Below the pieces are notes generated by a model that saw nothing but the letters and a program-made list of their open reading frames with translations, was not told where the DNA came from and searched no databases. Of a stretch of DNA of 64,000 bases, positions 25,955 through 34,742 are shown in pieces. How positions within the stretch are numbered: position 1 is the stretch's first letter; each line of letters starts with the position of its first letter. The translations under genes were made by a program, and so were the position numbers. The DNA is from CAZUDO01 sp964618895 (GTDB lineage Bacteria; Desulfobacterota; Binatia; DP-6): assembly GCA_964618895.1 (NCBI GenBank), contig CAZUDO010000057.1, positions 186,001 through 250,000 of the forward strand. Reading direction: 5' to 3'.

Positions 25955-26599
25955 GTGAGCAACCGGCTGCCCGGCTTCAGCATCCTGTTGGGCACCATGC
26001 TCTTCGAGCTCATCGCCGCTCCGTTCCTTGGAGCAGTCAGCCACGACCTCGTTCCCGTCCGGCTGTTCACCGCGCTGGTTCTACTGGCGGCGTTGGGAGC
26101 GGTCGGAGTGGGTCTTTCCGGCGTGGTGCTGTTCATTCCGGCGTTGGTGAGCCAGCTGCTGGCAAGCTATTCGAACACCGAGTCCGTCGTCCTCACGGCG
26201 GCGGCGTTCCGGGTCCTGTTCCTGGGCTACGTGATCGGCGGGATCGTCTTGCACTTGTTGCGCGGGCGGAAGGTAACGCTGGATACCATCGCCGGGGCCG
26301 CATGCGCCTACATGCTGATCGGCGCGCTGTGGGCGAGCCTGTACCAGGCGGTCGACCATCTGCGCCCGGGCGCATTCAACATCCCGGATACCTGGCTGGT
26401 GGGGCCGCGGCGGGACCGTCAGTTGGCGCTCACGTATTTCAGCTTCGTCACCCTCACGACGGTGGGCTACGGCGACATCACGCCGACGGAACCCGGGGTG
26501 GGCGGGTTGTGTGTCGCCGAGGCGATCGTCGGGCAGCTCTACCTGGCGATCATGATCGCGCGCCTGGTCGGGCTCCACCTGACCCAGCGCGCCGACTGA
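25955..26599 (+). CDS. two-helix potassium-channel-type protein (Ion_trans_2)
   Basis: A 214-aa membrane protein. The selectivity-filter motif TLTTVGYGDITP lies near residue 170, flanked by a pore helix and the final membrane helix, as in KcsA/MthK-type channels. Four or five further hydrophobic segments precede it. No cytoplasmic TrkA/RCK domain follows. The GTG at 25955 is chosen because the upstream extension is Arg-rich and non-membrane. Potassium selectivity is inferred from the filter. Confidence 0.85.
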   Translation: MSNRLPGFSILLGTMLFELIAAPFLGAVSHDLVPVRLFTALVLLAALGAVGVGLSGVVLFIPALVSQLLASYSNTESVVLTAAAFRVLFLGYVIGGIVLHLLRGRKVTLDTIAGAACAYMLIGALWASLYQAVDHLRPGAFNIPDTWLVGPRRDRQLALTYFSFVTLTTVGYGDITPTEPGVGGLCVAEAIVGQLYLAIMIARLVGLHLTQRAD

Positions 26600-26615
26600 T
26601 CGACGCGCCTGCCGG

Positions 26616-27080
26616 TCAGCGGAGCTTCTCGCCCAACGCGGGAGCGCCGACAACCCATTCGCGTGGCCAGCCGAAGGGGAGCCCGCCGTACCAGTAGCCG
26701 TTGAGCTGCGTCCAGTGCGCGTCGGACTTGGCGAGCGCGGGATTCTGCTGGATCGCGTGCTCGTAGCCGAGCTGGATGTAGCTGAGGATCGCGTTCGGAA
26801 CCCGATTGGTCTGTAGGGAGTCCCGCTGCGCCGGTGTCAGGCGATAGACGGTCCCGGAGCCCTGGATCTTGCCGTAGATCACCCCCGGCGGCGTGCTCTG
26901 CGACTGCATGTCCAGGAGCTGCGGCACGGTCACGACCTGCGGCCGTGCGGCCGTCGCCGGCGTGGTCTTTCGCTGCGCCGCGCACCCGGCGAGCAGCGCG
27001 GGGCCGGCGGCGAGGAGAAGTACCCCGGCAGCGCTTATGGCGCGCCGGCGGGTGTCGGGGAAGCGGGTCGAAGCCAGCAT
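26616..27080 (-). CDS. lipoprotein, hypothetical
   Basis: A 154-aa protein with an Arg-rich N-terminus (STRFPDTRRRAISAAG, twin-Arg-like), hydrophobic core and lipobox LLAGC. The mature part contains LQTNRVPNAILSYIQLGYEHA and Trp/Tyr-rich LNGYWYGGLPFGWPREW. A strong Shine-Dalgarno GGAGGACC precedes the ATG at 27080. It converges on the channel gene with 16 bp between stops. No family recognised. Confidence 0.65.
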   Translation of the reverse strand: MLASTRFPDTRRRAISAAGVLLLAAGPALLAGCAAQRKTTPATAARPQVVTVPQLLDMQSQSTPPGVIYGKIQGSGTVYRLTPAQRDSLQTNRVPNAILSYIQLGYEHAIQQNPALAKSDAHWTQLNGYWYGGLPFGWPREWVVGAPALGEKLR

Positions 27081-27288
27081 TCTTGGTCCTCCTTGGCCGA
27101 GCGCGATCCCGTTGCGGTGTGCGGTCTTTAGTCGATTCGCCAGGCCCGTGACAAGCCTGGCGGAGGTGCCGGCCAGCGGCGGGTGCCGGGTCAAGGGCGT
27201 GCCGCTCTGTCGCCGCCGTTGCAAGGCCAGGGGGCTTCGGTTATGGGGCACAGCGCTAATTGGACATCACGACTCGGAGGGTGACGGT

Positions 27289-27525
27289 ATGACGATGCGA
27301 AAGCTCGGTGCAGGCGCAGCGGTGGTTCTCGTGGCCGGCATGATGTCGACCGGATGCGGGTACAAGCAGGAGATCGAGAAGGCGACCACGCGCGCCGAGG
27401 ACGCGGCCCGGAGGGCGGAGACGGCCGCGAACCGTGTCGAGGCGGCGGCGAAGCGGGCCGAGGCCGCGGCGGAGCGTGCGGAGCAGATGGTCAGCCACGC
27501 GACCTCCGGGCGGGGCGGCCGGTAG
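27289..27525 (+). CDS. Lpp/OprI-like small alanine-rich lipoprotein
   Basis: A 78-aa lipoprotein. The lipobox is MMSTGCG; the mature part is a single heptad-repeat helix of Ala/Glu/Arg (AARRAETAANRVEAAAKRAE), as in Lpp or OprI, which trimerise and tether the outer membrane to peptidoglycan. It does not end in the Lys used for covalent attachment by Lpp (ends SGRGGR), so it may be a free OprI-like form. First of a run of six plus-strand envelope genes. Confidence 0.75.
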   Translation: MTMRKLGAGAAVVLVAGMMSTGCGYKQEIEKATTRAEDAARRAETAANRVEAAAKRAEAAAERAEQMVSHATSGRGGR

Positions 27526-27632
27526 GAACCGTCCCTGAGGCATGTCGCCGGTCAGGGCGACGTGCCGCGGCGGGGACGAACGTGGGGCATTCGCACTGGC
27601 CCCGGCGGGCGACCCACGGGAGGATCCGAAGC

Positions 27633-27983
27633 ATGAAGAGATATCCAACCGCTGCCGTTGGTGTAGGGCTTGCACTCTCGATCGGTTGCGCCACGCAGAC
27701 CCAGATGCTCGTCCAACGCCAGGACGGGGCGGTCCAGACGGCGTTGCAACGCGGGCGCTTCGACCTGAACTGTCCGTCGGCCACGGCGACGGTCCTGTCG
27801 AGCGATTTCATTCAACCCGCCGTGCAGGGCCCGTGGGTGAACGGGCTCGAGCGGGTCGAGTACACCGTCGGCGTGGCGGGATGTAACCAACGCACGTCGT
27901 ACGTCGTCCTCTGTCAGGTCGGGACGGACACGTGCTTCGCTGCCCATCCGAGCGATCGCTTCGCAGGGCAGGGACAGCCATAG
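27633..27983 (+). CDS. lipoprotein, hypothetical
   Basis: A 116-aa protein with signal peptide and lipobox ALSIGCA. The mature part has four Cys (FDLNCPSA, VAGCNQRTSYVVLCQ, DTCFA), suggesting disulphides. A good Shine-Dalgarno (GGGAGGATC) lies upstream. The stretch FDLNCPSATATVLSSD resembles small envelope lipoproteins in which a Cys lies early in the fold, but no family is assigned. Confidence 0.65.
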   Translation: MKRYPTAAVGVGLALSIGCATQTQMLVQRQDGAVQTALQRGRFDLNCPSATATVLSSDFIQPAVQGPWVNGLERVEYTVGVAGCNQRTSYVVLCQVGTDTCFAAHPSDRFAGQGQP

Positions 27984-28003
27984 GCTGCTCGGCTTCGCGC
28001 CGA

Positions 28004-28864
28004 ATGCGACGCCTGCTTCTGATCGCGATGGTGGCCGGCGGTGCGTGTGCGGCTGGGGCCGCGACCCCGCCGGAACGGCCCTGCAGCGCCCCGTGCTTCC
28101 AGGCCGCCCGGAGCGAGTTCCGGACCTGCCTCTCGGACGCGCAGGGCGTGTCCCGGGACACGCTGGATGGCTGCCTCGAGCGCGACCATACGTGCGTCGA
28201 CGCGTGTCGGGAGCAGCGCCAGGACTGCCGGGACGGCACGGGTGTCGGGGTGGAGCTGGTCGCGTGCGACCTCAGCCTGGCCGCCGAGAAGGCGCGCTGC
28301 CGGAACACGTTCCCGCCCGGATCGATCCGGCGCGAGCGCTGCATCAGCCAGGCGCAGGTCGAGCACTTCCGCTGCCGGCGAACCGTGCGCCAGAGCTTCC
28401 GGCGGGCGCTGCGCGAGTGCCGGGATGCGTTCACCCAGTGCGCCGCAGCCTGCGGCCCGGGGGCACCGCCCGGGGGGGCCGGGACGTGCCGGGCCGATAC
28501 CAAGGCGGCTCTGGAAGAGGACCTGGCGAGTTGCAAGCTGCCATTCCAGGTGACGGCGAGCGCGTGCTTTAACCGGGACGTGTCGTGCGTGCAGGACTGC
28601 GCCGACGCACGCGCCGCATGCAGTGCCCCGACGCAGGCGACGCTCGTTACGGCACTGGCGGCGTGCACGGCGGCTCAGGCGGCGGCCGTCGCAGCCTGTG
28701 TGGCGGCCAACCCCGGCGGGGGGTCGGCGTTGGAGCAGTGCATCACCACGGCGCAGGCCGATGCCTTCGACTGCCGCGAAGCGGCACTCAAGGCGGCAGC
28801 GCCGGGCTTTGCCGCCTGCGCGGCGCCGTACGTGAGCTGTGTACGGGCGTGTCCGCCGGCGTAG
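28004..28864 (+). CDS. secreted Cys-rich protein
   Basis: A 286-aa protein with signal peptide (MRRLLLIAMVAGGACAAGAA) and about 26 Cys spaced at regular helical intervals, e.g. CLERDHTCVDACREQRQDC and CVQDCADARAAC. The pattern (CxxxC pairs in Ala/Arg-rich helices) suggests a disulphide-linked helical repeat protein. Internal repeats of ~35-40 residues are apparent around each 'C..AC' unit. No enzymatic motif is visible; a structural or surface role is inferred. Confidence 0.7.
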   Translation: MRRLLLIAMVAGGACAAGAATPPERPCSAPCFQAARSEFRTCLSDAQGVSRDTLDGCLERDHTCVDACREQRQDCRDGTGVGVELVACDLSLAAEKARCRNTFPPGSIRRERCISQAQVEHFRCRRTVRQSFRRALRECRDAFTQCAAACGPGAPPGGAGTCRADTKAALEEDLASCKLPFQVTASACFNRDVSCVQDCADARAACSAPTQATLVTALAACTAAQAAAVAACVAANPGGGSALEQCITTAQADAFDCREAALKAAAPGFAACAAPYVSCVRACPPA

Positions 28865-28886
28865 CCACTATCGAAGGGAGTCTGTC

Positions 28887-29735
28887 ATGGGGCGACGAGT
28901 GCATTCGACGACACTGACCCTGGGGTTGTGGGCGGTGCTCACGGCGCTGTCGGCGGGATCCGTGCTCGGCGCGGAGCAGGAGACTCGGCCGCCCGCCACC
29001 GAGAGCGAGAGCGATCTGGCGAAGAAGACCCAGAACCCGGTGGCGGATCTCATCAGCGTCCCGTTCCAGAACAACTTCAACTTCGGGGTGGGCCCTGCGG
29101 ACAAGACCGTCTGGGTGGTGAACGTACAGCCGGTGATCCCGCTCCGGCTGACGCAGCACTGGAACCTGATCTCGCGCATCATCGTGCCGATCATCAACCA
29201 GCCGCCGCTCGCGCCCGGCATCGAGCATGCCTTCGGGCTGGGCGACATCAACCCCACCTTCTTCCTGTCGCCGTCGAAGCCGAGCCACCTCATCTGGGGC
29301 GTCGGGCCGACGCTGACGGTGCCGACGGCCAGCACCGGGCAGCTCGCCAGTGGCAAGTGGAGCGCCGGTCCGGCGGCGGTGGCCTTGTTCATGCAGGGGC
29401 CGTACGTGCTCGGGGCGCTGGCCAACAACCAGTGGTCGTTCGCGGGCTGGCGCGACAAGGACGTGAACCAGTTCCTGATCCAGCCGTTCCTCAACTACAA
29501 CTTCTCGCATGGCTGGTACCTGTCGAGTGCTCCCATTGTCACCGCCGACTGGACGACCGGGAGCGGCAACAAGTGGACCGTGCCCGCGGGCGGCGGCGGC
29601 GGCAAGCTGTGGCGTGTCGGCAAGGTCGGCCTGCCGGTCAACACGCAGGTGCAGGCGTTCTACAACACGTTCAAGCCGGACAACGCGGCCGACTGGCAGC
29701 TACGCTTCCAGGTGCAGCTGCTGTTCCCGAAGTAG
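28887..29735 (+). CDS. outer-membrane beta-barrel protein (MetA-pathway/transporter-like)
   Basis: A 282-aa protein with signal peptide (cleaved near VLGAEQET). The mature part shows alternating beta-strands and Gly/Pro/aromatic turns (NLISRIIVPIINQPP, WGVGPTLTVPTAS) and ends with Phe-Pro-Lys (QVQLLFPK). It resembles the family annotated 'putative MetA-pathway of phenol degradation' / transporter, which are outer-membrane barrels. A tight pair with the next gene (12 bp). Confidence 0.7.
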   Translation: MGRRVHSTTLTLGLWAVLTALSAGSVLGAEQETRPPATESESDLAKKTQNPVADLISVPFQNNFNFGVGPADKTVWVVNVQPVIPLRLTQHWNLISRIIVPIINQPPLAPGIEHAFGLGDINPTFFLSPSKPSHLIWGVGPTLTVPTASTGQLASGKWSAGPAAVALFMQGPYVLGALANNQWSFAGWRDKDVNQFLIQPFLNYNFSHGWYLSSAPIVTADWTTGSGNKWTVPAGGGGGKLWRVGKVGLPVNTQVQAFYNTFKPDNAADWQLRFQVQLLFPK

Positions 29736-29747
29736 GGGAGGGTACTG

Positions 29748-30572
29748 GTGAAGCAGACGGCGTGGTTCCTGACCCTTGTCCTGGTGCTGCTCGGGACGGT
29801 GGTCGCCGGGGCGGCGGACGAGCGGCCACGGTGGGAGTTCGAGGCGTTGCCGTACGTCTGGCTGCCCGGGAACTTCGGCACCGTGGGTGTGAAGGGCCGG
29901 ACGGCGTTCGTGGACGTCACGGTGCACGACGTGCTCGACATCGCGACCGACGGCAATGCCCTCACCGGCACGGGCTACTTCTCCCTCGCCTACGATCGCT
30001 GGAGCGCCTTCATCGACGCCTTCGGCGGCTACGTCGAGGAGAGCACCGTGCAGAAGATTCCAACGCGGTTCTGCACCCTCTGCGTCGCCGCCAAGGCCGA
30101 GATCCGGCCTGTCTTCGTGGACTTTGCCCTCGGCTACCGGGTGGGGCAGTGGGCGCTTCCGGGACGACCCCGGCCGGCCACGCTCGGCGTCTACGCCGGC
30201 ACCCGGTACATGCACTTCGGCGCCAAACTGAGCGGCTCGGTGGGGGTCGCCGGGGGGTTCCAGGGCGCCGGCAACGTCTCCGAGGCCTTCAACTGGGCGG
30301 ATCCGCTCATCGGCGTGCGCTGGGAAGTGCCGCTGCTGGCGCGGCTGTCGCTCGATCTGCGCGCCGACATCGGCGGCTTCGGGGTCAGCTCGGAGCTGAT
30401 CTGGGGCTTGGTCGGCGGCGTGCGCTACTGGCTGTCGTGGAACCCGCTTGGGGCCCGGACGTGGCTCGGCGCCGGGTACCGCGCGGTGTCCTTCGACCGG
30501 GACTTCGGCGACGGCGGCAACCTCACCCTGGATTTCCGGGGGCCGTACGGCGGCATGGGATTCGCGTTCTGA
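29748..30572 (+). CDS. outer-membrane beta-barrel protein
   Basis: A 274-aa protein starting at GTG, with signal peptide (LTLVLVLLGTVVAGAAD). The region RWEFEALPYVWLPGNFG and the terminal Phe (YGGMGFAF) are typical of 8- to 12-strand outer-membrane barrels. It follows the preceding barrel gene by 12 bp. Function unknown. Confidence 0.7.
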   Translation: MKQTAWFLTLVLVLLGTVVAGAADERPRWEFEALPYVWLPGNFGTVGVKGRTAFVDVTVHDVLDIATDGNALTGTGYFSLAYDRWSAFIDAFGGYVEESTVQKIPTRFCTLCVAAKAEIRPVFVDFALGYRVGQWALPGRPRPATLGVYAGTRYMHFGAKLSGSVGVAGGFQGAGNVSEAFNWADPLIGVRWEVPLLARLSLDLRADIGGFGVSSELIWGLVGGVRYWLSWNPLGARTWLGAGYRAVSFDRDFGDGGNLTLDFRGPYGGMGFAF

Positions 30573-30627
30573 TCCGTTGCAAACGCCTCGCGGTTCGGGC
30601 TATGGCCGCGACCCGAGAGGGGGAATC

Positions 30628-31065
30628 ATGACGAAGGGTCTCCAGCTCCTCACCGCGCTCAGCATCCTCGTCCTGCCAGTCGTGGCCAGCGCGCAGGCGG
30701 AGTTCAACGATACGCAGCAGGTGCTCACCCTCCACGGTACCGTAGCTGCGGACCGGAAGGCGGCCGAGAAGATCGGCTACGACGGCATCTCGATCGGCTT
30801 TGCGGGCGCCCCGGCGGAGACGCTGTGCTGGATCGGCGTCGTCGAGGCGGACGCGGCGGGCGGCGATGCGTTCCTCGGCAGGGACATCATCGCGAGCCTC
30901 GATGGCTACACGCCGAACCTCCTTGCCTCCGGCAAAGCGAGTGTGCTGGCCGCGCTGCGCAACGCGCCGATCGGAAGCCGGGTCCTCATCTCCGGGATCG
31001 TCGATCAGTCGGCCCGCACGTACCTGGTCGCCAGCGCGAAGGTCACGCCCGCAGCCAGCCGCTGA
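30628..31065 (+). CDS. secreted hypothetical protein
   Basis: A 145-aa protein with signal peptide (LLTALSILVLPVVASAQAE). The mature part reads like a small beta-fold (TLHGTVAADRKAAEKIGYDG, GSRVLISGIVDQSARTYLV). A Shine-Dalgarno GAGAGGGGG precedes the ATG. Last of the envelope gene run. No family recognised. Confidence 0.65.
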   Translation: MTKGLQLLTALSILVLPVVASAQAEFNDTQQVLTLHGTVAADRKAAEKIGYDGISIGFAGAPAETLCWIGVVEADAAGGDAFLGRDIIASLDGYTPNLLASGKASVLAALRNAPIGSRVLISGIVDQSARTYLVASAKVTPAASR

Positions 31066-31137
31066 CGTGCCGTCGGAGCAGGAGCACTCCCGCATTCGCC
31101 GCGCCGATCCCCGCCGGCTGCTTGCGGTTCCTGCCCT

Positions 31138-31354
31138 TTACACGTGGAGCGCGGCCTGATGGCCAAAGTTCCGCGACAGGTGCGACACTTTGCATCGCGC
31201 GTCGGTCGCATGGATCTCGTCCAGGCGCTCCGCCGAGCCGTCGCTGCTGCCGTCGTCGGCGTGCCTGCAGCGCCGCCAGGGTCTCGCGCTCGTTATAGAC
31301 GGGCAGGACGACCGACAGCGTCGGCCGGGCCGCGCCGGCCACCGCCCGTGACAT
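31138..31354 (-). pseudogene. decayed family-2 glycosyltransferase (dolichol-phosphate mannosyltransferase-like)
   Basis: The N-terminal GT2 motif PTLSVVLPVYNERETLAAL is intact from the ATG at 31354. In the next frame follow DDGSSDGS (nucleotide/metal site) and LSRNFGHQAAL, two further hallmarks of DPM/GtrB-type enzymes. The ~25 residues normally between the first and second motifs are missing, the frame shifts, and a TAA stops it after HQAALHV, leaving about 70 of the usual 230-330 residues. It is therefore a non-functional remnant beside the collagen-like gene. Confidence 0.8.
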
Positions 31355-31472
31355 CGCGCTTGTCTCTAGGAGCGTGCCACGGCGCGAGTCAAGCGTCGCG
31401 ATCGCGCGCGCGGCGATACCCCCGAGCGGGCAGCGGGGAGCGGACGAACCGTTCCCCGCTGCCCACCGGCGA

Positions 31473-33056
31473 TCACTCCTCGCCGCTCAGGATGGAGTAG
31501 ACCAATTCGTGTCCAGGCTGCGGGCAATGCTGCCCGTTGCAGTCACACTGGATCTCGAACGCGGGTGGCACGCCGCCCATCGAGACCACCTCGCATTTCT
31601 TGGCCAGATTGCCCGGCCCGTTGCCGACGATGTTGAACAGGATCATCGACGAGGAGCCGATCGCCGGATCCTCGATCACGAACGACGACGTGTCGCCATC
31701 GGGACACCAGCCCTTGCCGTTGGTGCAGAGCTGCGGTGGGAGGTGTCGCATGAGGGCGCCGGGGCCGCGCGCTCCCTTCGCACCGGTCGGTCCCTGCGTC
31801 CCCTGATCGCCCTTGTCCCCCTTCGAACCCGTGGGTCCATTGGGACCGCGATCGCCATTGGGGCCGGTGGGACCCTTCAACCCGTCGGGGCCGTGGTCGC
31901 CCTTGGGACCGGTTGGGCCATGCGAGCCATCGGGGCCGGTGGGCCCTTTCAGTCCGTCGGGGCCGTGGTCGCCCTTGGGACCGGTTGGGCCATGCGAGCC
32001 ATTGGGGCCGGTGGGCCCCTTCAGTCCGTCGGGCCCGTGGTCGCCCTTGGGACCGGTGGGACCCTTCTCCCCGTCAGGCCCATGATCGCCCTTGGGCCCG
32101 GTGGGGCCCTTCTCCCCGTCGGGCCCGTGGTCGCCCTTGGGCCCGGTGGGGCCCTTCTCGCCGTCGGGCCCGTGGTCGCCCTGCGGGCCGGTCGGACCGC
32201 GCAGGCCCTGCAGCCCGGGTACCCCCGCGGGACCCGTCGGGCCCGAAGGTCCCTGCGTCCCTTCGCCGGCGCTGCCGCGGACGAAGCCTTGGTCACACTG
32301 TCCCGCTCGACAGGCGGCGAACGTCGTCGCGTCGCCGTCGGCGTCGGGGCACGCGGTGCCGTCGAGCATGTTGCGGACGTAGCACTGCCCGGTGCGCTCG
32401 GAGCCGTCGGCGAGCGGGGTCACCAGCCGCGGGTCACACACGTCTTCCACGCAATCGGCGATGGGGCCGGCGCACGCGCGCACGTGCAGGTTCAGGAAGG
32501 CGCGCCCCTGGGCGATCCCAGGCGTGTTCGCCGGTGAAGTGTGGCCGAGACCGCCACGGTACTGCATCGCCACCGTGATCTGGTTGTTGACGACGTCGCG
32601 CGCGCGGACGGTGTAGCACGAGAAGTCGGAGGCGAACGCGACCGTGCGCGCGCCGCAGTCTCCCATCGGCCGCGGCAGGGCCGTGTCGTCGGCGGTGCCG
32701 CCGAGGCAGGGGATGCCGCGTGGTGGCGTTACGTCCTTCATCAAGCCGTCCGGCGTCGAGATCTCCATGAGGCCGTTCTCGATGGCGCACGCGCGCGGAT
32801 TGGCGGTCTTTGCCAGGATGGCCCGGATGCAGACCGTCTCGCATTCGCTGACCGCGTCGCCGAGGTCGATGCGCGTCCGTCGGTCGGCGCGAAACGGCTC
32901 GAGCACGATGCTGACGCCCAACACGTCGCACCCCGGGGGATCGCTGTGTGCCCACGCGATCTGTGCGGGGACGACGGCGAGCACCCCCGCGACGATCAAC
33001 GGCGCGCACCTCGCGCGCGCCCGAACGAATGCCGACACTGCTCCTGACGTGTTCAT
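31473..33056 (-). CDS. secreted collagen-like protein
   Basis: A 527-aa protein with signal peptide (ending PAQIAWAHS). Residues ~30-260 form a Cys-containing globular domain (CDVLGVSIVLEPF, CETVCIRAIL, CYVRNMLDGTACPDADGD). Residues ~265-430 are uninterrupted Gly-X-Y triplets, with a 15-residue unit of the type GPTGPKGDHGPDGEK repeated four times, then variants with NGSHGPT and DGLK. A C-terminal domain (GALMRHLPPQLC ... CDCNGQHCPQPG) holds six Cys and may serve as trimerisation or adhesion head. Bacterial Gly-X-Y tracts form triple helices; surface display or secretion is inferred. Confidence 0.85.
   Translation of the reverse strand: MNTSGAVSAFVRARARCAPLIVAGVLAVVPAQIAWAHSDPPGCDVLGVSIVLEPFRADRRTRIDLGDAVSECETVCIRAILAKTANPRACAIENGLMEISTPDGLMKDVTPPRGIPCLGGTADDTALPRPMGDCGARTVAFASDFSCYTVRARDVVNNQITVAMQYRGGLGHTSPANTPGIAQGRAFLNLHVRACAGPIADCVEDVCDPRLVTPLADGSERTGQCYVRNMLDGTACPDADGDATTFAACRAGQCDQGFVRGSAGEGTQGPSGPTGPAGVPGLQGLRGPTGPQGDHGPDGEKGPTGPKGDHGPDGEKGPTGPKGDHGPDGEKGPTGPKGDHGPDGLKGPTGPNGSHGPTGPKGDHGPDGLKGPTGPDGSHGPTGPKGDHGPDGLKGPTGPNGDRGPNGPTGSKGDKGDQGTQGPTGAKGARGPGALMRHLPPQLCTNGKGWCPDGDTSSFVIEDPAIGSSSMILFNIVGNGPGNLAKKCEVVSMGGVPPAFEIQCDCNGQHCPQPGHELVYSILSGEE
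31770..32235 (-). repeat. Gly-X-Y coding repeat with 45-bp units
   Basis: Within the collagen-like gene the DNA is built from near-identical 45-bp units (15 codons) with clear third-position drift and local variants that shift between two repeat types. Such arrays expand and contract by slippage or recombination, so length polymorphism among strains is expected. Confidence 0.8.
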
Positions 33057-33547
33057 GATGCTCCTCTTGCGACTGAGTTCGCCCCGCATCCGGGGGGCAC
33101 GGTGAAGCACGGGGTTGTGTGATAGCTATCTATTGCGCCGTCGATGAGATGCTTCGGCCCAGCGGATTAGGTCAAGCGCGCCCTCGGCGTCAAGACTCGC
33201 CCCCCGAGCTAGCGAGTAAGCAGCCTAGTGTACAATTCTGCACACGCCGCTCCGGCGTCCGGGGACGCCCACGGCGGTCGGTCGGCGGTCGTTGGCCGCG
33301 CACTCGATGCGGATGGTGGAGCTGGCGGAGGGTGAGTTCGGGGTGTGGGGGGACGTGAGCCCGGCGGACGCACCCGCCGGAGGGGTCGCCGCCGTGGCGG
33401 AAGGATGGCATGGTCGGGCGGCATGTCGACCTACTCGGTCAAGGTGCAATGCCAAGTTCCGGGCCGAGCGTCCCACGCTCGGACCGGACGAAGCGGGGGA
33501 ATGCTGCGCTTGCCGGCGCGGCCGGGGGGCGCTACGGAAGGGCGCGC
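33057..33547. other. 491-bp intergenic region
   Basis: No convincing gene on either strand between the divergent collagen-like and M23 genes. It should hold both promoters. A perfect hairpin (8-bp stem CCGAGCGT / ACGCTCGG, 3-nt loop) lies at 33464-33482, about 65 bp before the M23 start, without a T-tract. An AT-richer stretch around 33118-33135 and 33228-33240 may contain promoter elements; none matches consensus well. Confidence 0.5.
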
Positions 33548-34519
33548 ATGTACGCCCGCCTGTCGCCCGTCGAGCTGTTCGGCCTCTCCCCGCTGCCGGA
33601 GCGCGCGCGCGAGATCTTGATCACCTTCCGCGGCGACAGCGGTGTGCCGCCGTCCCGATTCGACGCCTCCAGCCTGCGCATCTTCCAGCCGCGTTTGAGT
33701 CTGGCGACCTGGCTCGGTCGCCGGCGCGCGGACGGGCTGGTGCCGATCTACAACCTCTTCAACCATCGTCAAACGCCGGTCGCCGACGGCTGGTCTGTCC
33801 GCAAGACCCACGTGCTGGACTTTCGCGGCGGGTCGCTGACCTATGACAGCCACAACGGGACCGATTTCGCCGTTCCCCCGGGAACGGTGGTGGTGGCACC
33901 CGCGCCGGCGCGGGTGTTGCGCGTGTCGAGCGAGTTCAACCGCGGCGGGCTGAAGATATTTCTCGATCATGGCCAAGGGCTCGTCACCACGGCGAATCAC
34001 CTGGGACGCGCCCTGGTGCGTGTCGGCGACATGGTCCGACGCGGCGATCCGATCGCGCTCTCGGGGGCGGCGGGGATCGACATGCTGTTCATGTTCCCCT
34101 GGAACGTCCCGCACGTACACTTCAACGTCTGGCTGGGCGGTGAGCCCGTCGACCCCTTCGCGATCGCCGGTGAGACGGCATTGTGGCGCGCGGGGAATGC
34201 GCCCGTGCCCGACGACGGTACCGCCGACGACCGCGAGTTCGCGCCCACGCGATGGGATCCGGAGCGGGTGGCGGCCGCCATCGCGGCGTGCACGGTCGCC
34301 GAGGTGCGGGTGGCCCTCGCAGCCGTCGAGCCGCTCACGGTGCAGGCGATGGCCGTGCTCTTCCAGCGCAACTACTACCCGACCCGGTTCCGCGCCCGGC
34401 CGGCCCTCTCGGAGGAGCCGGCGGTGCGCACGCCGCGACTCGATCTGCCGCTCCCGCGGGGGCAGTTCGGCGGAGTGTTCTTCCCCGACACCGGAGCGGG
34501 GATCGAGTCTCTGCCGTAG
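33548..34519 (+). CDS. M23-family (LytM-like) metallopeptidase
   Basis: A 323-aa protein. The peptidase core has SHNGTDFAVPPGTVV (first His and Asp metal ligands) near residue 98, GQGLVTTANHL, GAAGI, and PHVHFNVW with the final HxH. M23 enzymes cleave cell-wall peptides or act as lysostaphin-like endopeptidases. There is no signal peptide or lipobox from this start, so it may be cytoplasmic, use an upstream start, or be exported otherwise. The C-terminal ~90 residues form an unrecognised extension. Confidence 0.8.
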   Translation: MYARLSPVELFGLSPLPERAREILITFRGDSGVPPSRFDASSLRIFQPRLSLATWLGRRRADGLVPIYNLFNHRQTPVADGWSVRKTHVLDFRGGSLTYDSHNGTDFAVPPGTVVVAPAPARVLRVSSEFNRGGLKIFLDHGQGLVTTANHLGRALVRVGDMVRRGDPIALSGAAGIDMLFMFPWNVPHVHFNVWLGGEPVDPFAIAGETALWRAGNAPVPDDGTADDREFAPTRWDPERVAAAIAACTVAEVRVALAAVEPLTVQAMAVLFQRNYYPTRFRARPALSEEPAVRTPRLDLPLPRGQFGGVFFPDTGAGIESLP

Positions 34520-34529
34520 GGTCCGGCCT

Positions 34530-34742
34530 CTATCGCGAGGGCTGACGAGCCTGCATGGCCGCCTCCCAATGCTGGCCGTCGAAGTGGGTGATCGCGAGTC
34601 TGGCGGGATCGACGCCGTCCAGGCAGCGCGCATTGACGTCGATCTCGTCGGGGTCCGAGCGCGGCACGGAGAAGGAGTGGATGCCGCAGTGACGGCAGAA
34701 ATGGTGCTGCGCCACGCCGGTGTTGAAACGGCAGGTCGTCAT
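34530..34742 (-). CDS. truncated GFA (Mss4-like) protein, C-terminal half only
   Basis: A 70-aa frame matching only the C-terminal half of glutathione-dependent formaldehyde-activating (GFA/CENP-V) family proteins: TTCRFNTGVAQHHFCRHCG, then DEIDVNARCLDGVD and HFDGQHWE. The N-terminal zinc-binding half with its CxC/CxxC ligands is missing, so the zinc site cannot be complete. Its ATG overlaps the stop of the DUF2333 gene (ATGA), so it could be translated as a coupled short ORF. Most likely a gene remnant left by a deletion. Confidence 0.6.
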   Translation of the reverse strand: MTTCRFNTGVAQHHFCRHCGIHSFSVPRSDPDEIDVNARCLDGVDPARLAITHFDGQHWEAAMQARQPSR

